Below are positions 50,941-59,291 of a DNA stretch of 64,000 nucleotides, piece by piece. Within the stretch, counting starts at the first letter, position 1, and each line of letters begins with the position of its first letter. The notes below the pieces were generated by a model, which had not been told where the DNA came from, made no database searches, and was given only the letters and a program-made list of their open reading frames with translations. The stretch covers positions 19,882 to 83,881 of the IMG/VR virus record IMGVR_UViG_3300030109_004085; one strand, given 5' to 3'. The position numbers were made by a program, and so were the translations under genes. Origin of the DNA: a virus.

Positions 50941-51162
50941 TTACCTAAACAATTTCTCTTGTTCTTTTCTTACTTGCTTCTGTTGCTCACGAATGGCCTT
51001 TTGTTTTTTCAATCGCTTTGTTATAGAAGGCTTAATATAATAATCAGTTTTACTTCTATATTCCTGTACGATTTTTTGTTTCTTACACTTGCGATTAAAC
51101 CTTCTGATTAGCTTTTCGTCGGATTCTCCGCGTCTTTTAGTGACTCTAACATTGACAGGCAT
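50941..51162 (-). CDS. rpsU: Ribosomal protein bS21 homologue
   Basis: This is a 73-residue, strongly basic protein. It starts PVNVRVTKRRGESDEKLIRRFNR, followed by a CKKQKIVQEYR helix and the YYIKPSITKRLKKQKA segment, the complete bS21 pattern (V..ES.E.aLRRF.R.c...gi..E.R.r..YekP...R..k). bS21 sits on the 30S platform near the anti-Shine-Dalgarno and affects start-site selection. Phage-encoded bS21 genes are documented in marine and uncultivated phages and are thought to bias translation. Here it is placed among late structural genes. High confidence in family. Confidence 0.9.
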   Translation of the reverse strand: MPVNVRVTKRRGESDEKLIRRFNRKCKKQKIVQEYRSKTDYYIKPSITKRLKKQKAIREQQKQVRKEQEKLFR

Positions 51163-51166
51163 TTTA

Positions 51167-51616
51167 CTATTTTCTCTCTTTCATTTCATTCATGTGAGCA
51201 TTCCAGTTGTGTCCCACTGATCCAAAAAGGTTGGTAATATCAACTCCAGGGTCTTGTGAAGACTGTCCAGACATCGATGACGCCTGAGACGTTGGTGACT
51301 GCTCGGATGGCGCCGGCGTTGTGCCTTCAAACAAGTCAACGCCGTTATATGCCCCGCCGCCTATAGCAGCCATTAGTTTCTTTTTGTGTTGCTTAAGTTT
51401 ACCCGATTGCTCTTTACTGAATGCATTTGCTTTCATTCTTTCCATAGCAGGTTCCACTTTTGGCTCTGGAGCTTTGGCTTCAATTAAGGTCTGTGAGGAC
51501 ATGCCCTTGACAACCTCGGCAATAACACCGGAAATTAACCCGTCTTCAAGAAGCGATTCCTTAATACATTCCTGAACTATAGGTTTTATTAGTTTTTTGA
51601 ATTCTGATTTTTTCAT
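51167..51616 (-). CDS. Head-region protein with helical N-terminal tag
   Basis: This is a 149-residue protein starting MKKSEFKKLIKPIVQECIKESLLEDGL (in part), which looks like a diverged version of the IIKEE tag of its neighbour and contains IKE and LLE, both compatible with [LI]xE cleavage. A Lys-rich middle (KLKQHKKKLMAAIGG) is followed by a Ser/Gln/Pro-rich linker. It ends one base before the next gene of the head module. I infer a prohead-associated internal protein; there is no catalytic motif. Confidence 0.62.
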   Translation of the reverse strand: MKKSEFKKLIKPIVQECIKESLLEDGLISGVIAEVVKGMSSQTLIEAKAPEPKVEPAMERMKANAFSKEQSGKLKQHKKKLMAAIGGGAYNGVDLFEGTTPAPSEQSPTSQASSMSGQSSQDPGVDITNLFGSVGHNWNAHMNEMKERK

Positions 51617-52060
51617 TTATTCCTCGGCTGCGACACCGGCCAATGTTTCAATGGCTTGTTTAAGAGATACGTTTACTTTGTTGAGATCACCGTAAACTAT
51701 TTGTTGAGCCCTATTGTCATCCAATCCTAGCTTTACAGCGTCAATAAGAGCAGCTTGTAATTCTTTTTGAAATCGAGCTTGAACCTTCTTTATTCTTTTG
51801 CCTAGTGACTTTCTCAACACAACCACTTCTTTATCTTGAGCAGCACCTTTTCTCGCTGCCGCCGCGCGCTCAAGTTCTGCTGCAGCTTCAGGCGCACCAA
51901 GAGCACCAGCAGCTTTGGCGCCTAATTTGGATGCAGCGCTGGCTGCTTTCCCTTTGGCGCTAGCAGCACGAGCCTTAAGTCTATCAAGTAAGCCCTCCTC
52001 AACTGCAGCATCAATTTCTTCTTTAATGATCTTTTTCAATCTTTCTTCTGATATTTTCAT
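51617..52060 (-). CDS. Ala/Lys-rich internal head-type protein with IIKEE tag
   Basis: This is a 147-residue protein. The first 15 residues (MKISEERLKKIIKEE) match the tag of the small proteins at 12739 and 12985. Residues 25-75 are a histone-like Ala/Lys/Arg-rich stretch (RLKARAASAKGKAASAASKLG in part), and the rest is helical. The mixture of a capsid-targeting-like tag with a DNA-binding-like body suggests an internal protein packaged with the genome, similar in concept to T4 internal proteins. It lies 3 bases after the prohead protease gene. Inference, moderately supported. Confidence 0.68.
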   Translation of the reverse strand: MKISEERLKKIIKEEIDAAVEEGLLDRLKARAASAKGKAASAASKLGAKAAGALGAPEAAAELERAAAARKGAAQDKEVVVLRKSLGKRIKKVQARFQKELQAALIDAVKLGLDDNRAQQIVYGDLNKVNVSLKQAIETLAGVAAEE

Positions 52061-52063
52061 TTC

Positions 52064-52663
52064 TTAGTCCCCAGTAATCTCATTCATAAGATTAATAATC
52101 TTGTTATTTTTCTGAACTTGTTCGTTCATTAGCTTGCCTTCTGACAAAGCCATGAAAGCATTTGGGGTTGAAGGCTCGGACACAATGTCAAAACAAATTA
52201 ACTGGAAGTCATCTTCCACAATTGTCTTGCCCATTCTTTCGCTTACGGATCCCATGCCTCGGGAGGAGATGCCGATCTTGACACCCGAATCAACCAGAGC
52301 GCGTAGAATCTGTCCTGACGGCGTGTCAAGAACTTTGCACTTACCCATTACTGATGATCCATCCATCCATACCTCTGTAATCATATGTGACACATTGACA
52401 AGGTTAATAATAGAAGACTCTGGATGGTCAAGCTCGCCTAGGGCGCGGCGATCATCAACAACATCTTTGTATCTTTTTACTTCTCGCTGCAAGACCGGGA
52501 GCGGATACACGCGACCGTTGCCATTCTGTACCTCTGCCTCCTGCAGTTTGCCGGTCAACATCATACCACCATCACGGACAAAGGACTTCTCGGATTCCGT
52601 CAGTAAGTCCTGACAGACGCCGCCTTCGCATAGTTCATAAAATTCTCGTAGTAATTGGGCCAT
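52064..52663 (-). CDS. Prohead core serine protease (T4 gp21-like)
   Basis: This is a 199-residue maturation protease. The conserved blocks AEVQNGNGRVYPLPVL (43-58), GELDHPES (76-83, catalytic His80), VWMDGSSVMGK and GISSRGMGSV (131-140, catalytic Ser133 or Ser134) are those of the T4 gp21 family (Peptidase S80). In T4 this enzyme cleaves scaffold, capsid and internal proteins after [LI]xE. It is encoded between a charged protein and the IIKEE-tagged protein, upstream of scaffold and capsid. High confidence. Confidence 0.93.
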   Translation of the reverse strand: MAQLLREFYELCEGGVCQDLLTESEKSFVRDGGMMLTGKLQEAEVQNGNGRVYPLPVLQREVKRYKDVVDDRRALGELDHPESSIINLVNVSHMITEVWMDGSSVMGKCKVLDTPSGQILRALVDSGVKIGISSRGMGSVSERMGKTIVEDDFQLICFDIVSEPSTPNAFMALSEGKLMNEQVQKNNKIINLMNEITGD

Positions 52664-52665
52664 AA

Positions 52666-53394
52666 TTATTCTTCGTAGGTTGTTCTGTACGCCCGGGTCG
52701 GACCATCGAAATCGCGGTCACGTTCGCGACTCTTACGATCTCTTTCGGCGCGTTCCTTTTCTTTCTGTCCGGCTTCCCACTTATCTAATTGGCGGTTTCG
52801 GATGTCCTGGGCTTTTCTTCTCTTTGCTCGATCTTGCGCACTCGCCCTGTCGCTGGCGGTTTTTTCCTTCTTGCGGGCAGCGCGATCGGCAACCCTCTGG
52901 TCGAGCGCTGCGGTGTCGGCGTCCATGCGGGCACGTTTCTGGCGCGCGTCCTTGCTGTATCCCCGGGGCTTGCCCAGCATAAGGTCGCCCATAAAGTCGT
53001 CAGCACCCTGAACGAAGTCTTTGAATCCCTCTTCGATCTCTTCTTCCTGGTTCCACATTGCCCAAACCTCTGGGTGGTCTTGTTTAAGAAACTGGTAAAT
53101 GTCTTGTTTGCCGGGAGGATTCGTGGCATAGTTGGATCGATCGATTGTACGTGCAGCGCGCGAGTGAGCCCTAGGGTCTTTCTCAAACGCGAGACGCTCT
53201 TCACCAGACGCGTCAAGATCGTCGGCAGCGAGTTCTTCCGCGCTGCGCTCGTCGGCCGGCATTGCCAGATCGATATCTCCATAAAGTCCCTCATCGAGAT
53301 CCTCTTCAAGTCGGGAACCATCATCATTGCGATTCACTGTCTCGTTCAAGAAGTATCTTGGGTCTATTCGTTTTACATTTTTTCTGCGTGCCAT
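52666..53394 (-). CDS. Charged head-module protein, unknown
   Basis: This is a 242-residue protein with an N-terminal KRIDPRYFLNETVNR segment (8-22), an acidic first third, and a C-terminal third made of Lys/Arg/Asp/Glu-rich helices (RAARKKEKTASDRASAQDRAK in part) that would form a single long charged helix. It directly precedes the prohead protease gene, with 2 bases between them, so it may be a scaffold component or an internal protein. Several long antisense frames over it are composition artefacts. No homologue recognised. Confidence 0.65.
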   Translation of the reverse strand: MARRKNVKRIDPRYFLNETVNRNDDGSRLEEDLDEGLYGDIDLAMPADERSAEELAADDLDASGEERLAFEKDPRAHSRAARTIDRSNYATNPPGKQDIYQFLKQDHPEVWAMWNQEEEIEEGFKDFVQGADDFMGDLMLGKPRGYSKDARQKRARMDADTAALDQRVADRAARKKEKTASDRASAQDRAKRRKAQDIRNRQLDKWEAGQKEKERAERDRKSRERDRDFDGPTRAYRTTYEE

Positions 53395-53427
53395 TGTTTT
53401 GGTTCCCTTAAAGTTTAAAAATTTAAC

Positions 53428-53447
53428 GTGGGGGCTTTCACCCCCAC
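53428..53447 (-). terminator. Terminator-like hairpin
   Basis: A perfect 7-bp GC-rich stem (53428-53434 with 53441-53447, 6-base loop) lies 6 bases after the stop of a 16-codon frame. The following minus-strand sequence GTTAAATTTTTAAAC has a delayed T run, so termination is plausible but not certain. Confidence 0.6.
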
Positions 53448-53453
53448 AGATAG

Positions 53454-53504
53454 TCAGCTACCGGAGCAGCAGCGGCGCACGGGCTGGATTTGCCACTTTT
53501 TCAT
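53454..53504 (-). CDS. Possible 16-residue peptide gene
   Basis: A 16-codon frame (MKKWQIQPVRRCCSGS) starts in an ATGA overlap with the end of the DUF1360-like gene. It has an excellent ribosome-binding site (GGGAGGTGA, 4 bases from the ATG) that lies inside the last codons of that gene, and it ends just before the hairpin at 53428-53447. The coupling and the Cys-Cys motif in a basic peptide make it worth noting; chance cannot be excluded at this length. Confidence 0.35.
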   Translation of the reverse strand: MKKWQIQPVRRCCSGS

Positions 53505-53818
53505 GATTCACCTCCCTTATGGACCAGTTTGATCCCGAAATCATTTACCAACATACTCAAAAAGTATGAAGTTCCAGCACTAATACACCCATATAGAAAT
53601 GCATCTACGAGCGTATAGTCAAAATTAAATAGTTCCGTATAGGGACTTATGCCCCACAGAAACACACCAACCCAAAATCCCATACACAAATGGCAGTGGA
53701 ATAAACGACCAAATCCCCACATTGATTTGCAGGGTGGGCGGATCTTATTAAAGATGTGTCCGTGTATAATAATAAATGTCATGCCGTAAGCGGCAAGTAT
53801 AAAATGTAATAGTTCCAC
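53501..53818 (-). CDS. Small membrane protein (DUF1360-like)
   Basis: This is a 105-residue membrane protein with three hydrophobic segments (about 3-20, 42-58 and 70-92). The motif CHLCMGFWVG (about 42-51) is the feature I associate with DUF1360 proteins, common in marine phages. The start is GTG at 53818, 5 bases after the upstream stop and with only a weak ribosome-binding site; an ATG at 53782 is the alternative but would cut the first membrane segment. A TTAAATAGT copy lies inside the gene (53625-53633). Function unknown. Confidence 0.7.
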   Translation of the reverse strand: MELLHFILAAYGMTFIIIHGHIFNKIRPPCKSMWGFGRLFHCHLCMGFWVGVFLWGISPYTELFNFDYTLVDAFLYGCISAGTSYFLSMLVNDFGIKLVHKGGES

Positions 53819-53823
53819 TATCT

Positions 53824-54441
53824 TTATCTTTTCATTTCAATTGATGAAGCATCTGAATTTTTATATTCAGTGTTGCTGTTAATCCAGGTTACCAAATGCT
53901 TGGTCAGGTCAGGGACCTCCATGTCGTCGCCCTGTAGGGCTTGGGCGACAAGCCTTTTGATTTCATCAAAAATGCCTGACTCGTTGTAGTATTTTGCCTC
54001 ATACTCATTGGAGATCAAATCGAGTGTTTCATCGTCAATGCAAAAAACATTTAAAAGTTGTCGAATTTCTTTCTTGCCAGTATCAATCTTTTTGGCGCTT
54101 GACCGTTGAAGTAAGCTACTAATTAGCCCTGCCGTTGCCCCAACAAGACCGGCGATGCCCACTGAGAGCCCGCCAGTTGCCGGGGCAAAGAGAGCACCCG
54201 CGCCGACCAGAACGCCGACAAGCGGTTCGAGATCTTCAAGTCTTGCTTTAAGGGGACTATTAAGTTGTTTTTCAAGCTTATCAATCTCCTTTGCGCGTTG
54301 CTCGTCGTCTTCTATAGTGCCGACCATACTTAAAGCAACGTCTGATAATTTAACATTATTAGTAGGGCAATCTGAATACTCCTGCTCAAGGACGCGACCA
54401 TATGAGCGCCAGCTTTCCATTATGAGTTTCATATCAGACAT
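53824..54441 (-). CDS. Hypothetical protein with LIMESWR N-terminus and Gly-rich hydrophobic core
   Basis: This is a 205-residue protein beginning MSDMKLIMESWRSYGRVLEQE. The LIMESWR lead with IME fits the prohead protease rule and recurs in marine phage proteins as I remember. Residues 73-110 form a Gly/Ala-rich hydrophobic hairpin (LVGVLVGAGALFAPATGGLSVGIAG in part) that could insert into a membrane. Two cysteines flank the core. It lies between two structural-type genes. A packaged protein that inserts into the host membrane on entry is one idea; there is no proof. Confidence 0.6.
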   Translation of the reverse strand: MSDMKLIMESWRSYGRVLEQEYSDCPTNNVKLSDVALSMVGTIEDDEQRAKEIDKLEKQLNSPLKARLEDLEPLVGVLVGAGALFAPATGGLSVGIAGLVGATAGLISSLLQRSSAKKIDTGKKEIRQLLNVFCIDDETLDLISNEYEAKYYNESGIFDEIKRLVAQALQGDDMEVPDLTKHLVTWINSNTEYKNSDASSIEMKR

Positions 54442-54444
54442 AAC

Positions 54445-54951
54445 TTAGTACCGGTTGCGTAGTGGATGATAGTAGTAGCCAGGACGCATTGAGCCCTTTT
54501 CGGCATACTGTGGAACCTCGCCGTATTCGGTGGAGTCGCGGTCGGATGGATGCGTATACATATCTTCCAACTCTCTCTCATACTCGTCGGCAATGCGCTC
54601 GTGCTCAGCCTCGTAGTGAATAAACTCAGCGATTACATAAGTGGCAGCCTGCAAAGGATTAACCTCATCATTTTCAAAAATCTTTCCTTCTAATGAACGG
54701 AATACATTTCCTCCCTGGATGGTGGAACGATCAACAATTCCTTTATCGGCTAGCAACTCCAACAGACGATCCTGATAATCATAGACATCATCCGAGATTG
54801 TCGTCTTAGGCATCGTTGTAACTTTCATTTGCTTCGGCATCACAGCAATATCAATTTTATTGTGATCCATAATAAGAAGCGAACCATCGAGAGCTTTGCG
54901 CGCTTTAAGTTCTACTGTGGCCTGTGGTCCGCCAATCTTGATGCTAATCAT
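54445..54951 (-). CDS. Head-module hypothetical protein
   Basis: This is a 168-residue protein whose N-terminal half is beta-rich (ISIKIGGPQATVELKARKALD), while the C-terminal half is acidic and helical (YEAEHERIADEYERELEDMY) and ends in a Tyr/Arg-rich tail (RPGYYYHPLRNRY). Its start overlaps the stop of the preceding gene by 8 bases. It lies two genes after the portal, suggesting a portal- or head-associated virion component. No family was recognised. Confidence 0.6.
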   Translation of the reverse strand: MISIKIGGPQATVELKARKALDGSLLIMDHNKIDIAVMPKQMKVTTMPKTTISDDVYDYQDRLLELLADKGIVDRSTIQGGNVFRSLEGKIFENDEVNPLQAATYVIAEFIHYEAEHERIADEYERELEDMYTHPSDRDSTEYGEVPQYAEKGSMRPGYYYHPLRNRY

Positions 54952-55756
54952 TTTGAGTTAGTTCCTGTACAAGTTCTTGTGTCTTAAGAATCTTGTTTAG
55001 ATCTTTGTCCGCAAACTCGCGCTTACGGAACTCCTCAAGATACTCGGACACTTCACTTAGTTTTTGCGAAATGAGGGGCTCGTCTGTATTTTGACTCGCG
55101 TCACTAATTAGACCCTTAAGTCTTTGCAATTCTTCGTTCAAGTAAATACGAAGCTCAAACCCGTCATCTGCAAAACTTGTGATATACTGATTGAGCAGAT
55201 CTTTCTGCTCCTTGAGGAGATTTGTGTACTTACTGTTGAACTTCTTAATAAAAGAGTTGTAGGTAAGATTGTCCAGAGATTCCATCTTATTTGACTCGGC
55301 TAGTGTTTGCTCGTTGCTCATCGCATCAACGATTGACTGCTCAAACAGAACCTTGCTTTTTACAGGAGTCTTGGTATTAAAAATAGCGCTGATGGAAGCA
55401 AGTGATTTAAAGTTTGGAACAAAGTTGGACCAGATATCTTTACCCAACTGCTTATTCATTGCAGCAATCATCTGAGACTGTGCATCGAATACCTCACCGG
55501 AATCCAACTTAGAATAAGCTAGCTTTGTTTCCTGAAGCATTCTCTCAGCCACATTAGCCTGGATGTTTCTTGTCTCAAGCAAAATCTTGTAAAGGGTAAG
55601 TTCTTTAGCGAGGGCCGTTTCGTTACCAAAGCCTTCCTTAATAATCGTAAGAACAACTTTCTTTTTGTTGTCGTTCTTGTCAACGATTGCTTTTGTTAGT
55701 TCTCGTGTAAGCGTTTCATAAATAAAGGCTGTATTTCTTTTTTTATTATGCTTCAT
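54944..55756 (-). CDS. Portal-adjacent helical protein, unknown
   Basis: This is a 270-residue, highly helical, charged protein starting MKHNKKRNTAFIYETLTRELTKAIV (in part). The charged heptads continue to the C-terminus (EYLEEFRKREFADKDLNKI), with no cysteine or catalytic motif. Its ATG overlaps the portal stop by 11 bases, so production is coupled to the portal. Proteins of this kind next to the portal in marine myoviruses are usually annotated only as conserved hypothetical. A role in prohead initiation is possible but unproven. Confidence 0.65.
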   Translation of the reverse strand: MKHNKKRNTAFIYETLTRELTKAIVDKNDNKKKVVLTIIKEGFGNETALAKELTLYKILLETRNIQANVAERMLQETKLAYSKLDSGEVFDAQSQMIAAMNKQLGKDIWSNFVPNFKSLASISAIFNTKTPVKSKVLFEQSIVDAMSNEQTLAESNKMESLDNLTYNSFIKKFNSKYTNLLKEQKDLLNQYITSFADDGFELRIYLNEELQRLKGLISDASQNTDEPLISQKLSEVSEYLEEFRKREFADKDLNKILKTQELVQELTQND

Positions 55757-57698
55757 TTTTGTCTTCCTCTTTATTTTCCATTTGGTCTACTAACATACGA
55801 ACTTTATTGGTGTTCTCAAAAAGTGTCTTTTCATCCTTAGTATAAGTAGGTTTGATATTCTCTTCCAGACCAACAAGCGATCTAAAGTCAGGCATACCAA
55901 GTTTGCCAGGGTGAACAGTTCTGGAGGTTGTGCCCATCTCAGGTCCCCGAACCATGCGCTTTAATTCTCTCTTCATTGGTCCTTGTGAATGTCTCGTAGA
56001 AGAGCCTTTTCTCTTATCAACTTTGACAGGCTTGTGCGGGGCGCCTTCGTGTCTTGTAGGATTATCTTCTCTACGTCCCGGGGTGGTTAAGAGAACATCG
56101 TCCTCAGCCTCTCCAGCTTCGCCTCCAAGCTCGTCACCGCCCAAGTCTAGGTCTCCCCCTAGGTCGCCTCCCAAATCGCCGCCCAAATCGCCACCTAAGT
56201 CGCCTCCGAGTCCGCCTTCATCGCCGCCAAGTTCTGCGCCTTCATCGACAACACCCTCTAGAGCTTGCTGGTATTTGCGATCATAAAAAGTCTCGCGCTG
56301 ATTACGAAGGAACTCAGAGTCCGACATACCAAGAATGTTGGCAGCTACCCAACGCTTTGAGAACGTGCCTTCTGGAACTGAAGTGGCAGTTTCGAACTTT
56401 GTCTTCATGTACTCAAGCTGCTGTAGTTCGGCAAGGCGTGAGGGATTGTTCAAAGTAATCTTAAATCCTAAAAGGTCTTGACCTCTGAAGCCTAATGTGT
56501 AAAGATGCACTATCGCCATCTTCTCCAATTCGGAAACCAACGATCTTTGAAGTCTATGAATAGTTCTTGCGAAACGGATATCCTTCTGTGCCAAGGTAGT
56601 TTTATCTTCTGTACCACCTTCAAGGTTGGTAAGATAAGACTGTGGAATCTTAATCGCTGCGAACAACTTATCGCGAAGATACTTAACATCCTCAATGTCG
56701 TCCAAAGACTTGGCGCCAGGGAGCGATACAATCTCTGATCCAACGCCACCACGCATCGGAATAAAGTAATCTTCTTCAAGCGATAGGGGATTGTAGCGAA
56801 GGTCCACTCGACCAGTTGTAGCGTTAACAAGAGAGTTGCGCTTCATCTCCGACTTAACTTTTTCCATATACTGCGGAATGTCTTGTGGCGGAATGTTACC
56901 GACGTCAATCTTAAATACTCGGCGCTCTGGTGCGCGGACAACACGATAGGCGATCATCGCATCCTCAAGAAGTGTAAGCTGTCGCCAAATGCGACGAGCA
57001 GGATCAAGCACTGATGTACCGTATGGTGAATAACGATCGTTGCCAAGAATGCGGAAGTGAGCAACCTGCCAGTTCTCAAAAGTCATTCCAGCGCCATTCC
57101 ACTGATACTGGACGTAGTTTGGATTTGTCTGGTCCTGTCCCTCTAGTCTTTCAACCTCGTTGTTTGGCATGCCGATAAGAGATGTGATGCCCATCTTATC
57201 ATCGATGTCCATATACAGGAAGAAGTCTCCGTACTTACACATCGAACGAGCCCAACCAAAACAGTTGAATTCAATGTTAAGAACGTCATAGAATAGGGAC
57301 TCAAGGATAGTCTTGATTTCGTGGTTAAGACAATCAATATTTAAAAGACGATCATACTCGTTTGATGTAGTCATCTCGTCAGCGTAGATGTCGAGAGCGG
57401 TCGCAATCTCTGGCATGTACTCCATCTGCTCAAAGTCAATGTATCTTTCGGCGCGTCCCTGATTACGAAAAGCAGCCGATGTGAAAAGGTTATAGTTCTG
57501 AGACATGTTTGAATCATGTCTCTTAAACTCCTGTCCTGACATTGAGCGGAAACGATAACGATATTTATCTAGATCTGCTCTTTTTTCTTGTCTGCCAACC
57601 TGCGTGCGGTAGTTAACGACCGGGCCAGATAAAAGTCTGGTCAGTCTTTTGAACAGCGGTGACGCTGGATTTCTTGGGTTGTTTTCTCTTTTAGCCAT
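55746..57698 (-). CDS. Portal vertex protein (gp20-like)
   Basis: This is a 650-residue portal protein. The N-terminus (RLLSGPVVNYRTQVGRQEKR) and the middle blocks (YMPEIATALDIYADEMTT in part, LEDAMIAYRVVRAPERRVFKIDVG in part, and EDYFIPMRGGVGSEIVSLPG in part) are classical gp20 features. The C-terminal 130 residues carry an unusual insert of GGDL repeats followed by a basic segment. The portal forms the dodecameric packaging channel at one vertex. It is followed by a coupled helical protein gene and preceded by the terminase gene 8 bases upstream. High confidence. Confidence 0.94.
   Translation of the reverse strand: MAKRENNPRNPASPLFKRLTRLLSGPVVNYRTQVGRQEKRADLDKYRYRFRSMSGQEFKRHDSNMSQNYNLFTSAAFRNQGRAERYIDFEQMEYMPEIATALDIYADEMTTSNEYDRLLNIDCLNHEIKTILESLFYDVLNIEFNCFGWARSMCKYGDFFLYMDIDDKMGITSLIGMPNNEVERLEGQDQTNPNYVQYQWNGAGMTFENWQVAHFRILGNDRYSPYGTSVLDPARRIWRQLTLLEDAMIAYRVVRAPERRVFKIDVGNIPPQDIPQYMEKVKSEMKRNSLVNATTGRVDLRYNPLSLEEDYFIPMRGGVGSEIVSLPGAKSLDDIEDVKYLRDKLFAAIKIPQSYLTNLEGGTEDKTTLAQKDIRFARTIHRLQRSLVSELEKMAIVHLYTLGFRGQDLLGFKITLNNPSRLAELQQLEYMKTKFETATSVPEGTFSKRWVAANILGMSDSEFLRNQRETFYDRKYQQALEGVVDEGAELGGDEGGLGGDLGGDLGGDLGGDLGGDLDLGGDELGGEAGEAEDDVLLTTPGRREDNPTRHEGAPHKPVKVDKRKGSSTRHSQGPMKRELKRMVRGPEMGTTSRTVHPGKLGMPDFRSLVGLEENIKPTYTKDEKTLFENTNKVRMLVDQMENKEEDKNEA
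56127..56230 (-). repeat. 12-base tandem repeats coding GGDL in the portal
   Basis: Within the portal gene, five consecutive 12-base units with third-position variation encode GGDL, flanked by partial GGDEGGLGGD and DLGGDELGGE units. The repeats make a flexible acidic, glycine-rich stretch in the C-terminal region of the portal protein. Boundaries are approximate. Confidence 0.75.
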
Positions 57699-57706
57699 GT
57701 TTTATC

Positions 57707-59290
57707 CTAGCCCTTTAATAGTCCTATGTATTGTTGCTGAAAATCTACTGCCTGTTTGGCTCTTTCAGACTCTTTTGTAATCTTGTGACCCTGCATTCCA
57801 GGGATTGTTGTAGCAATAGATGTTTTCGCCGTACTTATCGCAGATAAGAATGACTTACTATACTCTACATTCTTTTGACTTTCCACGATCACTGTATCTC
57901 TCACCCAGCACCCAATAGCAAACGACATCGTTAGATCATCGTTATAACTTCTCATCGCCTGTGGTCTTCCATGATGCCAAATAAATGTTTTCATTTCAGA
58001 AAGTAGACGGTTAGAATTAATCGTAATTAGTTTATTTCTCATAAACTCTTCCATTTTCGCTACGATCAGTGGTCTTGTTTTGGAAGAGGTTGTAAAGCCG
58101 GGAATTACGTTTGATTGCCATTGTGCTGTCATGGGGTCGACGTATTGATGGTCACCCTTTGTAGTAAAGTATAAGTTAGGATACCCTTTATCAATCAATT
58201 TTTTAAGTACTGCAAAGCCAATATTATTGTTTTCTATCACTAACATAGGGTTTCCATATTCATTTGCCACATTAGAGAGAATGTCAGCAAAATCATCTGG
58301 TGTTGGTTTACCCACATACTCAGCGACTTGTTCAAGATTTTGTAGTTCTATGATGTGAAAAGCGCTGTTGTCTTTACCATCGCCGCGAGCGACGTCAGCT
58401 ACTATCAGATATGGAAGTTCCGGATTGTATTGTTTCCAGATCCAATAGTTTCTGTCAAATCCAGTGCGGTATTCGGGTGCTGTTATCTTTTCTAGATACC
58501 ATTGAAGATCATCGGGATGGACAACAGTTTCGCCGGAAACGTTGAAGTTGCACTCAAGCTCCTGGGCAATCTGTCGCTTGGACATATTTTTGGTTTCTTT
58601 GTCAAACCACTTCTTGTCGCGGTCGGGGTGAACATCCCACAGCAACGTGGTCATATGAAAGTCGTTCGTTCCGGATTCGGCTTCAACGCAATTCTGATGG
58701 AACCAGTTACCCACACCATTGGGTGTGGATAAAGCGATGCATCGTCCACCTGTGGATAACGTAGGGTAGAGTGCTGTCCACAGATCTTCTAACTTCTCAA
58801 CGTGAGCAGCCTCATCGATGATTAGAAGTGAAAGGGCTTCGGAACGACCAGCGTCCCCCGAGGTTGACGAGCCCTTAATCTGCGAGCCATTTGAAAGCTC
58901 AAACGATGTTCTATTATCAACAATAATATTAGAGATCTGCATCCACTTGGGTAGATTCTTAATGATGGCCTTTACCTTTTTAACAAGGTTTGTTGCCGTC
59001 TGCAATTTCGTTGCGACAACAAGGATATTCTTGTCTTTGTGGAACAGCATCAACCACGCAACATAGGCAGCACTGATGGTAGAAATGCCCAACTGTCGGG
59101 CTTTTAGAATTATATTAAAACGATAATCGCGGAAGTCTTTTAGCAGTTCCTGCTGATAGTCAAACGCTTTGAAAGGAATTAAGCCTTTCTGCGGGTGCGA
59201 AATCCGACAATAGCTTGTAGTAAAATAAACCGGGTCTTTGCCGGCCTTAACAATCTCTTTTAGTATCTCTTGCTTTGTAAGAGCAGCCAT
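57707..59290 (-). CDS. Terminase large subunit (gp17-like)
   Basis: This is a 527-residue packaging motor. The ATPase part has a Walker A-like KARQLGIST (63-71), Walker B LLIIDEAAH (155-163, catalytic Glu) and an ALSTPNG coupling motif (186-192). The nuclease part begins with ADVARGDGKD (298-307, metal-binding Asp) as in gp17. Length is normal for T4-like large terminases, which package headfuls. It lies 2 bases after a protein of unknown role and 8 bases before the portal gene. High confidence. Confidence 0.95.
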   Translation of the reverse strand: MAALTKQEILKEIVKAGKDPVYFTTSYCRISHPQKGLIPFKAFDYQQELLKDFRDYRFNIILKARQLGISTISAAYVAWLMLFHKDKNILVVATKLQTATNLVKKVKAIIKNLPKWMQISNIIVDNRTSFELSNGSQIKGSSTSGDAGRSEALSLLIIDEAAHVEKLEDLWTALYPTLSTGGRCIALSTPNGVGNWFHQNCVEAESGTNDFHMTTLLWDVHPDRDKKWFDKETKNMSKRQIAQELECNFNVSGETVVHPDDLQWYLEKITAPEYRTGFDRNYWIWKQYNPELPYLIVADVARGDGKDNSAFHIIELQNLEQVAEYVGKPTPDDFADILSNVANEYGNPMLVIENNNIGFAVLKKLIDKGYPNLYFTTKGDHQYVDPMTAQWQSNVIPGFTTSSKTRPLIVAKMEEFMRNKLITINSNRLLSEMKTFIWHHGRPQAMRSYNDDLTMSFAIGCWVRDTVIVESQKNVEYSKSFLSAISTAKTSIATTIPGMQGHKITKESERAKQAVDFQQQYIGLLKG

Positions 59291-59291
59291 A

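Noticed and set aside
52680-53418. Several plus-strand and alternate minus frames up to 209 codons
   Set aside because: They overlap the charged protein at 52666-53394, whose codon composition opens other frames; none has a start site or neighbours that fit.
53626-53632. A TAAATAG copy inside the DUF1360-like gene as a promoter
   Set aside because: It is internal to the gene and over 120 bases from any following start; it may be chance.
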